The translations under genes were made by a program, and so were the position numbers. Positions 51,598-61,700 of a DNA stretch of 64,000 nt are shown in pieces. Source of the DNA: Kangiella taiwanensis (lineage in GTDB: Bacteria; Pseudomonadota; Gammaproteobacteria; Enterobacterales; Kangiellaceae); the NCBI RefSeq assembly GCF_020005165.1, contig NZ_JAHCLT010000001.1:1116001-1180000 (forward strand), in the 5' to 3' direction. Positions within the stretch are counted from its first letter, which is position 1. Every line of letters begins with the position of its first letter. A model generated the notes under the pieces. It had not been told where the DNA came from. It searched no databases and saw only the letters and a program-made list of their open reading frames with translations.

Positions 51598-53976
51598 ATG
51601 AAATTTAGTGAACAGTGGTTACGTGAGTGGGTAAACCCTGAAATTTCCACTCAAGAGTTAGTCGATAAATTAACCATGGCAGGATTGGAAGTCGATGGTT
51701 TTGAGTATTTAGGTGATAGTTTTTCTGGCGTAGTTGTCGGGGAGATCGTTGCCGCAGAGCAGCACCCTGATGCGGACAAATTACAGGTTTGTACCATCAA
51801 TGTGGGCGATGCAAGCGACGAAGAGTTACAAATTATCTGTGGAGCTCCGAATGCGCGTAAGGGCATTAAAGTCGCGGTCGCGATGATTGGTGCTGTCCTT
51901 CCTGGTGATTTCAAAATTAAGAAAGCCAAACTACGTGGTGTGCATTCTTTCGGAATGCTGTGCTCTGAGACTGAGCTGAATATTGGTGAAGGCAGCGATG
52001 GTATCGTTGAGCTGCCGCTGGATGCGCCTTTAGGGAAGGATTTAAAAGAATTCTTTAACCTTGATGATCATGTTATTGATGTTGATCTGACGCCAAACCG
52101 TGGTGATTGTTTAGGTATTCGCGGTATTGCACGTGAAGTGGGTGTTTTAACACAGCAAGATGTTCGCTTCGTGGAGCCAAAAGCGGTTGCTAGTGAAGTG
52201 AGTGATAAGCTGGATGTAAAGTTAAGTGCACCACAAGCATGTCCACGCTACTTAGGGCGTGTGATAAAAGGTATTAATCCAGAAGCACAGACTCCGCAGT
52301 GGATGGTGCAGCGTATTGAGCGTTCTGGTGTGCGTTCGATTGACCCGGTAGTAGACGTGACGAACTACGTATTACTGGAAATGGGCCACCCGATGCATGC
52401 GTTTGATCTAGCCAAGATTGATGGTGCGATTGATGTGCGCATGGCTAAAAAAGACGAAAAGTTAACACTTCTCGATGGCCAAGAAGTCGAGTTGACGGAA
52501 GATACCTTAATGATTGCCGATAACTCAAAGCCTCTAGCGATTGCGGGCGTGATGGGGGGGGAGCATTCAGGCGTTAATTCAGAAACAAAAGATATTTTCT
52601 TAGAAAGCGCGTACTTCGACGCGATTTCAGTAGCGGGCAAAGCACGTCAGTATGGCTTGCATACCGATGCCTCTCATCGTTATGAACGCGGTGTGGATTA
52701 CGAACTGCAGCGTACAGCGATGGAGCGAGCAACTGAATTGCTGCTTGAGATCGTTGGTGGTCAGCCTGGCGCAATTATTGAAGCGGTTGATAAGTCAGCA
52801 ATGCCAGAGAAGCGCCATTTAACTTTGCGTCGTGAGCGTATTGAGCGTGTTGTCGGTGTGGCATTCGATGATGCACAGGTTGAAGATATATTGACGCGTC
52901 TTGGTTTAGGCCTAACCGCTAATGATCAAGGCTGGGACGTTTCGGTTCCAAGCTTCCGTTTTGATATCGATAACGAAGAAAGCTTAATCGAAGAGTTGGT
53001 TCGCGTTTATGGCTACAACAACTTGCCAATTCGTAAGCCTCAGGGCGAAATGGCGATGTTCATGCAGAACGAAAGTCGAGTGTTTAAGGACTTATTGCGT
53101 GATGTCTTAGTCACGCGTGGCTACCAAGAAGCTATTACGTACAGTTTCGTAGAGCCTAAGCTACAAGCTGTTTTAGAGCCAAATATGAAGCCATTGCCAT
53201 TGATGAACCCGATTTCGAGTGAAATGGGTGTCATGCGCACCAATTTGTTGCCGGGCTTGGTTCAAGCAGCACAGTTTAATATCAACCGTCAGCAATCGCG
53301 TATTCGCTTCTTCGAGATGGGCTTACGTTTTGAAACAGCTTCGGGCGAGTTAGAGCAAATTCCTACGCTTGCGGGTTTGGTCGCAGGACGTCGTTATGTT
53401 GAGTCTTGGGATGGTGATGCTAGAAAAGTCGACTTCTATGATGTGAAGGGCGATATTGAAGCATTGCTTAATTCCACCAAGCGCCGCTTTGACTTTGTAC
53501 CTTCTGCTAAAGAAATTCTGCATCCAGGTCAATCAGCAGATATTATCCTCGAGGGTAAGACAGTTGGTTATATCGGTAAACTGCATCCACAAATTCAACA
53601 GACGGTTGATTTGGACTTAGATACGTTTGTCTATGAGATCGATTTAGAGGCACTATCTGAGCGTGATTTACCAGAATTCGCACCATTGATGAAGTTCCCA
53701 TCCATTCGACGCGATCTTGCGGTGATTGTTGATGAAACCGTAAAAGGTGGGGAATTAATTGATTTTATTGTAAAAATTGGTGGGAATTTACTGACAGATG
53801 CCTTTATTTTTGATATATACAAAGGTGAGCATCTTGAGCAAGGAAAGAAAAGTGTTGCTTTGGGTATGACCTTACGTCATCCAGAGAAAACCTTAGAGGA
53901 TGCGGAAATTAATTCTGTTGTAGATAAAGTGGTTGCTGGGCTAGCAGAAGAGTATCAAGCAGTTCTCAGAAACTAA
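51598..53976 (+). CDS. pheT: Phenylalanyl-tRNA synthetase, beta subunit
   Basis: Protein of 792 residues with the full bacterial set: N-terminal tRNA-binding EMAP-like domain (about 40-150), B3/B4 editing domain, B5 domain, catalytic-like core, and a C-terminal ferredoxin-fold anticodon-binding domain containing FPSIRRDLAVIVDE. Begins 13 bases after pheS. Confidence 0.97.
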   Translation: MKFSEQWLREWVNPEISTQELVDKLTMAGLEVDGFEYLGDSFSGVVVGEIVAAEQHPDADKLQVCTINVGDASDEELQIICGAPNARKGIKVAVAMIGAVLPGDFKIKKAKLRGVHSFGMLCSETELNIGEGSDGIVELPLDAPLGKDLKEFFNLDDHVIDVDLTPNRGDCLGIRGIAREVGVLTQQDVRFVEPKAVASEVSDKLDVKLSAPQACPRYLGRVIKGINPEAQTPQWMVQRIERSGVRSIDPVVDVTNYVLLEMGHPMHAFDLAKIDGAIDVRMAKKDEKLTLLDGQEVELTEDTLMIADNSKPLAIAGVMGGEHSGVNSETKDIFLESAYFDAISVAGKARQYGLHTDASHRYERGVDYELQRTAMERATELLLEIVGGQPGAIIEAVDKSAMPEKRHLTLRRERIERVVGVAFDDAQVEDILTRLGLGLTANDQGWDVSVPSFRFDIDNEESLIEELVRVYGYNNLPIRKPQGEMAMFMQNESRVFKDLLRDVLVTRGYQEAITYSFVEPKLQAVLEPNMKPLPLMNPISSEMGVMRTNLLPGLVQAAQFNINRQQSRIRFFEMGLRFETASGELEQIPTLAGLVAGRRYVESWDGDARKVDFYDVKGDIEALLNSTKRRFDFVPSAKEILHPGQSADIILEGKTVGYIGKLHPQIQQTVDLDLDTFVYEIDLEALSERDLPEFAPLMKFPSIRRDLAVIVDETVKGGELIDFIVKIGGNLLTDAFIFDIYKGEHLEQGKKSVALGMTLRHPEKTLEDAEINSVVDKVVAGLAEEYQAVLRN

Positions 53977-54019
53977 CCCTTAAAAGCACAGTCTACAAGT
54001 GAGATAGCGGAGATTGATT

Positions 54020-54319
54020 ATGGCACTAACAAAAGCGGACATGGCAGAACGTTTGTATGAAGAGCTAGGCTTGAATAAACGTGAGTCAAAAGAAATTGTA
54101 GAAGCTTTTTTTGAGCAGATCCGCGATTCCTTAGAGCAGGGGTATAATGTCAAGCTCTCTGGCTTCGGTAATTTTGAGCTACGTGATAAAGCGCAGCGCC
54201 CTGGTCGCAACCCTAAAACGGGTGAAGAAGTTCCGATCAGTGCGCGACGAGTAGTCACGTTTAAACCTGGGCAAAAACTTAGAGGGAAAGTAGCCGACTA
54301 TGTTGGAACCGAGCAATAA
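54020..54319 (+). CDS. ihfA: Integration host factor, alpha subunit
   Basis: DNA-bending protein of 99 residues. The IHF/HU signature [20 protein letters not shown] contains the intercalating proline region, and the rest matches IhfA by length and N-terminus [20 protein letters not shown] at 54020 preferred over a TTG six bases earlier. As in other gammaproteobacteria it follows pheT. Overlaps the MerR gene by 20 bases. Confidence 0.96.
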   Translation: MALTKADMAERLYEELGLNKRESKEIVEAFFEQIRDSLEQGYNVKLSGFGNFELRDKAQRPGRNPKTGEEVPISARRVVTFKPGQKLRGKVADYVGTEQ

Positions 54320-54650
54320 TAACGAATTACCAGCAATTCCAGGCAAGCGTTACTTTACGATAGGTGAAGTGAGTGATTTATGTGCGGTTAAGCCGCACGT
54401 ACTGCGTTATTGGGAGCAAGAGTTCGATCAGCTTGATCCTGTTCGACGGGGTAATCGCCGTTACTATCAACGTGAAGACGTGTTAATTGTGCGTCAGATT
54501 CGCTCTCTACTCTACGAACATGGCTACACCATTGGTGGAGCTCGTCAATGCCTAGAAGAGGGCGGTGATCCTGACTCTCCAGTAGAAAAAGCTCAGATTG
54601 ATGACATCATAGAAGAGCTAGAAAAAATCAAACGATTCCTTTCGATTTAA
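54300..54650 (+). CDS. MerR family regulator
   Basis: Protein of 116 residues: N-terminal winged helix-turn-helix ([20 protein letters not shown] and WEQEFDQL) followed by a short helical dimerisation tail, with no cysteine-rich metal-binding loop. This MerR-like gene regularly follows ihfA in gammaproteobacteria. Target unknown. The 20-base overlap with ihfA implies co-expression. Confidence 0.88.
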   Translation: MLEPSNNNELPAIPGKRYFTIGEVSDLCAVKPHVLRYWEQEFDQLDPVRRGNRRYYQREDVLIVRQIRSLLYEHGYTIGGARQCLEEGGDPDSPVEKAQIDDIIEELEKIKRFLSI

Positions 54651-54735
54651 CTTATATTCTAAAACTCCAATTTTATTATTGTAATTTATATGGAAAGCGG
54701 TAGTATGACGCCGTTTTCCATATGACTATCTTTAT

Positions 54736-54812
54736 CGGAGCGTGGCGCAGCTTGGTAGCGCACTTGCATGGGGTGCAAGGGGTCGGAGGTTCAAATCCTC
54801 TCGCTCCGACCA
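54736..54812 (+). tRNA. tRNA-Pro (anticodon GGG)
   Basis: A 77-base cloverleaf: acceptor CGGAGCG/CGCTCCG with encoded CCA, D-arm with AGCTTGGTAGCGC, anticodon stem CTTGC/GCAAG around ATGGGGT (anticodon GGG), T-loop GGTTCAAATCC. It is placed behind the ihfA-merR pair as in many relatives. Confidence 0.97.
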
Positions 54813-55731
54813 GTCATATCATACCAACCTTCCTTTGTTCACAGCGTTTTTGTTGTTCTCAACCTGTCTGGTCGGGCCTCTTTTTGGTTTAATTCTCTTT
54901 TTAATCAACAAGTTAAGAATTTATAAAAGTATTTATTTTACTCAAAGAATATATTTTTGTTGCTTTTTTGAGCAATTACAGTAATATTCGCGACTCGGAA
55001 AATAGAGACTTTTTCCTGGACCGGATCTCTTTATTTTTCATAGCTTTATTGCCAACCTAACTATAATACTGGTAAGCTTTGAGATAAATCTTGTGTAGAT
55101 ATGGATAGAACTATTCTCATATTTGCATTAAAAACTGTATAATTATTTGACACAAGCTCGATTTTGTCTGAAAAACAGTCAATAATGGTGACTACATAAG
55201 TGGCAATTAAGATATTTTGAGATACGGTTAACGCTATTGTTGTTACTTAGTTCTCAATTATAAAACATTGTTAATTGTGCATGCGTGAGCTATTTGAGAT
55301 GTTTTCATTGGGATATACTTAAGCAGTAATAAGTAGAAAAGTGTTTATTTTTTCCTAATTAAAACAAACATTCACAAGATTTTGATTTGTACTGAGTTAA
55401 CATGGAATAGAGTCAGAAAATCCATCGTAAATATTTAGCGATGCAATGGGTGTAAAAAAATCTGACAGTCGTGATGCTAGCGGAGTTAAGTGGTAAATGC
55501 AATGCATCTTTTAGAAAGTGTGAAGTGTTCCACTTTTGGGGTTTTCGAAGGATTGCTCGAACCAGATATAGAACACACAGCCGCTGGTCGGTAAAGATTA
55601 CGCAATAAGCTTTTCACTGGAGATGTTGTGTATTTTGATTAGGGGTGCTGTGAGAACAGCTCCATCGTAAATTCCAAAGCGCTGGTTGCCAGTGTCTTTG
55701 TTATATACATTTAATGGTTGGGTAGACTTAA
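54813..55731 (+). other. Long gene-free region before the giant repeat gene
   Basis: About 920 AT-rich bases without a credible gene. I see a 12-base direct repeat TCCATCGTAAAT (55421 and 55661, 240 bases apart) but no terminator, riboswitch consensus or clear promoter. The size suggests a long 5' leader or a complex promoter for the next gene. Confidence 0.6.
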
Positions 55732-58700
55732 ATGAAAAACTTTGGCAAGAGCACGCTGAACACTTACAAAAAATTAGCCCGCTCTATAAGGCGTTTCTCT
55801 TCTGCAATGGTCGCTTTCGCGGCATTGTTTGTTTCCTTTAATGTTTCGGCAGTGGATTATCCGACGACGATTGACAACACTGTCAACGTCACGCTACCTG
55901 CAGGCGTCATTGATAATAACACCGCTAACAATACCAATGGTGGATGTACAGTTGCTGATCCAACCGTAGCAGCTTGCGCTACTGATTCAAACGCCTTAAA
56001 TGTGGTTACTCCAGAGCCAACAAAGGCATTTGCACCTAATCCAATCGACTTCAATGGTATATCTACCCTAACCATTACGTTGACTAACACCAACAATTTT
56101 GAAGCTATTTTGCAGGCTGATTTCGTTGATAATCTTCCTGCAAGTGTTGTATTGGCGACTCCAGCCAATGCATCTGACACTTGTGGTGGAACAGGGACCT
56201 TAACAGCACTTGATGGTGCTTCCTCTATTACACTTGGCTCAGGCGCGACGATTCCTGCTAACAGCTCGTGTACTATCACTGCTGACGTGACCAGTGGAAC
56301 TGCAGGGACTCACACCAATCAACTTCCTGCTGGTACACTCGATACTGGCATGGGAGCGAGTACAGCTGCTTCAGCCGATTTAGTCGTTAACTCTCCGGCT
56401 GAGATTGCTATTAATGATATTGCCCAAGTGGAAACTGATGCCGGCACAACGACCTTTACTTTTACAGTAAGTATCACCAATGCTGTGACAACGGCTGAAG
56501 ACATTACTTTCGAATATGCTACAGCTGATGGAACTGCTCAGGTTGTAGATGGAGACTATACTGGCTCAACAGGCTTTGGTCAGATCGCTGCTGGAGATAC
56601 ATCCGGCACCATAACCGTAGATGTGAATGGCGATACTGTTGTAGAGCCGGACGAAACGTTTACAGTGACGTTAAGCAACATTTCCTCGAATGCAACTATT
56701 TCTGATGGTGTGGGTGAAGCCACGATTCAGAATGATGATGCCGCAAGTATCTCTATTGCGGATGTCACCGTTAATGAAGGCGACGGCACAGCTACAATAG
56801 ACGTGACCTTAACGGGAGATACGGCAGCAGGATTTGATGTTGACTTCGCGACGGCAGACGACACTGCGACAGCTGGGCCTTTAGCAGATTATCTCGCCAA
56901 CTCAGGAACGTTAAGCTTTGCAGGCACCGATGGTGAGGTGCAAAGTATTACCGTTACTATAAATGACGATTTTGCAATTGAAGGTGATGAAACCTTTAAT
57001 GTTAACTTATCAAACATCACGGGTGGGTTAGCAACGATCAATGACGGAACCGGCGTTGTCACTATTCAAGATAACGACTCGGTTGTATTGATTGAGTTTG
57101 ATGCTGCGGCTGATACTGCTGACGAATCAATCACGGATGAGCCTCGCCTGAGAATTCTAGGCTTCTTACCAAATGACACTAATGTTAATGTCAATGTCAC
57201 TGGCGGTACGGCAACGGGGTCAGGAACCGATTATACCAACGTGGTGACGGTTACCATTCCCGCGGGCACTTACGATGGTGGAGCTGGTACGTCAGTACCA
57301 ATTAACTTAACGGTAGTTGACGACAATATTTTAGAAGCTGATGAAACCATCAACTTCGAAATTTCGAGTGTTAATCCTCGACTGGTCCTTGGTGACGCTG
57401 ACTTAGATAGCAATACACAAGCGACCAATACTTATACGATTCAAGATAATGACCCTATCACGGTTACGGTTGCGGCAAATGATGCTACGGCGGCAGAGCC
57501 AGCAGATAATGGCCAATTTACGGTAAGTTTAAGTAACCCTAATTCTGTGGATACCACAGTTACCTATACGATTGCGGGTACTGCAACGCCGACTGATGAT
57601 TACACGCCTTTAACGGGCACAGTGACTATCCCTGCGGGCGATACAAGCGCTGCGATTGATGTGACTGTCGCAGACGACACCATCGTCGAGGGCGATGAAA
57701 CCGTTGTGATCACGCTGGCCACGACCTCTGATGGCACTATCGATCCGGGTAATAATGAAGCTACCGTAACCATTGCCGATAATGATGTTGCTGAGCTGGA
57801 AGTTCTAGCAACAAGTGTTGTAGAGGGCGACGCTGGAACCACTACGCTGGTGTACACAGTGCAATTTGCTAATGCCGTGTCTACAGCGACAGATGTGACT
57901 TTTGATTTTGCTACTTCAGATGGCACTGCAACGACAGCGGACAACGATTATATTGCAGTATCAAGTAGCGGCACTATTACAGCTGGCAATACTAGTACGA
58001 CTGTTTCTGTGACAGTAAATGGCGATTTGACGGTAGAGGCTGACGAAACGGTTGCGCTGACCATCTCTAACCCATCAAGTAATGCAACTATCACAACGGC
58101 TAGCGCAGACGGTACGATCACTAATGATGATGCGGCTGAAGTGAGTATTGCTGCTATTGCTGATACTACGGAAGGAAGCGGTATTGCTGGCCAGTTTACT
58201 GTTAGCTTGAGTAACCCGTCAGACACTGACACTGTGGTTGATATTTCGGTAGGCGGTACTGCAACAGCAGGCGCTGACTATGCATCTTTAGTGACTAGTG
58301 TCACCATTCCTGCGAATACGACTTCAGTTAACCTGAATGTTTTAGCAATTGATGACTCATTACTAGAACCGACGGAAACCGTTATCGTTACTTTAGATAC
58401 GGTGACGAGTGGCAATGCAACGATTGGGACGCCGAACAACGCCACGGTTAATATATTTGATAATGACGCAGCCAGCATCGCGATCGATGATGTGACTGTT
58501 GATGAAGCTGACGGTAATGCAGTCTTCACTGTAACGCTAACAGGCAACGTTCAGGGTGGCTTTACCGTTGATGCAGCGACAGCTGACGATACAGCCTTAG
58601 CCGGAAGCGACTATACGACCACGACTGATACATTGAGCTTTGCGGGTAATAACGGAGAAACACAGACATTCACCGTACCAATCACTGATGATGGTATCGC

Positions 58701-61700
58701 GGAGGCTACTGAAACCTTCTTTGCGAATTTATCGAACATCTCGAATGGCTTGGTGACCATTGCGGACGCTCAGGGTATCGGTTCTATTACCGATAACGAT
58801 AATGCGAGTTTGGCGATAAATGACGTTACTGTGAATGAAGGAGACGGTACCGCAGTCTTTACAGTGACCTTAACCGGTGACGTACAAGGCGGCGTCTCGG
58901 TCGATTATGCGACAGCAGACGATACTGCACTTGCTGCTAGCGACTATACATCCTCAACAGGCACCATCAATTTTGTGGGTACTGATGGTGAAACTCAAAC
59001 ATTCAGTGTGCCAATCACTGACGATGGTTTAGTTGAAGCGACAGAAACATTCTTTGCAAATTTATCAAACGTTAGCAATGCCGTAGTGACTTTGGCTGAT
59101 GACCAAGGCATTGGCACGATTAATGATAACGACAACGCTAGCCTAGCCATTAACGACGTTACAGTTAACGAAGCCGATGGTAATGCTGTCTTTACGGTTA
59201 CTCTAACCGGTGACGTACAAGGTGGCGTCTCGGTTGATTTTGCAACTGCTGATGATACTGCGAATGCTGGCAGCGACTATACGGCACAAACTGGCACATT
59301 AAACTTTACGGGCACTGATGGCGAAGCTCTGACTATCACGGTTCCAATTACCGATGATGCTGTTGCCGAGGCGAGTGAAACTTACTTCGTTGACTTGTCG
59401 AATGTGTCGAATGTCGGCGTGACCTTAAGCGATGCCCAAGGTCTCGGTACCATTAACGACAACGATACTGCAACCCTGACCATCAACAATGTAACCATTG
59501 ATGAAGATGCGGGTACGGCGACCTATACCGTAACCTTGGATAATGCAGTCCAAGGCGGCAGCGTTGTCAATTACTCATTCACAGATGGTACTGCGACGGG
59601 TGGTGTCGATTACGACAACACGCCAGGCTCTGTGACTTTTGCGGGTACAGCAGGTGAAACGCAAACCTTTACGGTTGCGATCATAAACGACGGTATTTAT
59701 GAGGGTAATGAGACCTTCACCGTTAACCTTAATGCCGTTAACCCAGTGATTAATGATAACGACTCGGCTACCACGATTATCGACGACGAAGTGTTAGAAG
59801 TGTCGGTAACCGCAAGCGTTGCCAATGCTTCTGAGCCTGCGACGAATGGCGAATTTACCGTTAGCCTTAATACGCCAAGTGCAACTGACATTACGGTTAA
59901 CTTAAGTTACTCGGGTACTGCTACGGACCCTGCAGATTACAGCCTAGCGGGTGCAGCTGGCACTACAACCGTTGTTATTCCTGCCGGTGATACAAGCGTT
60001 ACAGTTGATGTCGTGGTTAACGACGATACGACTGTTGAACCTACCGAAACCGTTATCGCGACAATTGATAGTGTTAGCGAAGGCACGATTGTAAATGCAA
60101 CCGACACTGTTGAAATTGCTGATGATGACGCTGCAGCGGTTACCGTCGAAGACGTAACTGCCAACGAGGGCGTGGGTACCGTAACCTTCACTATCACTCT
60201 GAACAATGACGTTGCTGGCGGCACTAACGTTGACTATAGCTTTACTGATGGTACGGCTACAGGCGGTGGTACTGATTATGATAGTACTGGCGGTACAGTA
60301 ACTTTTGTGGGTACGGCGGGAGAGACGCAAACCTTCACAGTTGCTTACACCGACGACAACATAGTAGAAGGCGATGAAACCTTTACGGTCTCTTTAAATG
60401 CTGACCATACAGGCGTTAATGATACTGATACGGCAACTGGCACGATCCAAGACAATGATGTATTGACTGTTAACATGTCTGCGACAGTGGCAGCAGCTTC
60501 TGAACCAGGTACTGACGGTGAGTTCACAATAACCTTGAGTAATCCTAGTGATACTGATACTACGGTATTTGTTGATTACGCAGGTACAGCTACAAACACT
60601 TCAGACTACAACTTAACGGGTGCTGCGGGGACTACCAGCGTGACCATCCCGGCTGGAAGTACAAGCGCGACTGTGGCTGTTGAAGTTATCGATGATGCTC
60701 TTGTTGAAGGTAGCGAAACCGTAGAAGCAACGATCACGGCGGTTAGTAACGGAGCCATTGGCACTCCAACAGATACCGTCACCATTACTGATAATGATTC
60801 ACGCGTAACAGTTGAAGACGTTAGCGTTAATGAAGCTGACGGCACTGCAACCTTTACTATCACATTAGAAGAAGCCATCGCTGGTGGTACTGACGTGAAC
60901 TATAGCTTCACTGATGGCACAGCGACGGGCGGTGGTACTGATTACGACAGTACTGGCGGCACTGTAACGTTCGTTGGAACGGCTGGTGAAACACAAACTT
61001 TCACTGTTGCGATTACCAACGATGCAGTTGTAGAAGGCGACGAAACCTTTACGGTTAACCTGGATGCGGTTGATCCGAACGTTATTGATACCGATACAGC
61101 AACAGGCACCATCGTTGATGATGATGCTTTAACTGTTTCAGTTGTAGCAACTACGCCAACAGCTCAGGAACCAGCGACTGATGGTCAGTTCACGGTAAGT
61201 CTGAGTACTACTAGCGCGACTGACACAACGGTTACTATTGCATATTCAGGTACAGCAACCAATGGTTCGGATTACAACTTAACGGGCGCTTCAGGCACAA
61301 CCACAGTTGTGATTCCTGCTGGCTCGACCGACGCTATCGTGACGGTTGATGTTATTGATGACAATATCGTTGAGGGTGATGAGACTGTCATCGCGACCAT
61401 TACAGCAACTGATAACGGAACGATCAGTGGCGCGACGGACACTGTCACTATCGAATCCGAAGACACTGCATCTGTAACGGTTGAAGATGTCACCGTGGCA
61501 GAAGACGCAGGTAATGCAACCTTTAGAATTACCCTTAATGGCGAAGTCGACGGTGGCACTGACGTCACTTACAGCTTTACTGATGGTTCGGCTACCGGTG
61601 GTGGCACGGATTACGACAGTACGGGTAACACCGTAAGCTTTACGGGTACTGACGGTGAGTTCATTGACATCCTTGTACCGATTACGAATGACGCTATCGT

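Noticed and set aside
54742-54984. An 80-codon open frame overlapping tRNA-Pro
   Set aside because: It begins inside the tRNA gene, and the remainder is AT-rich intergenic sequence.
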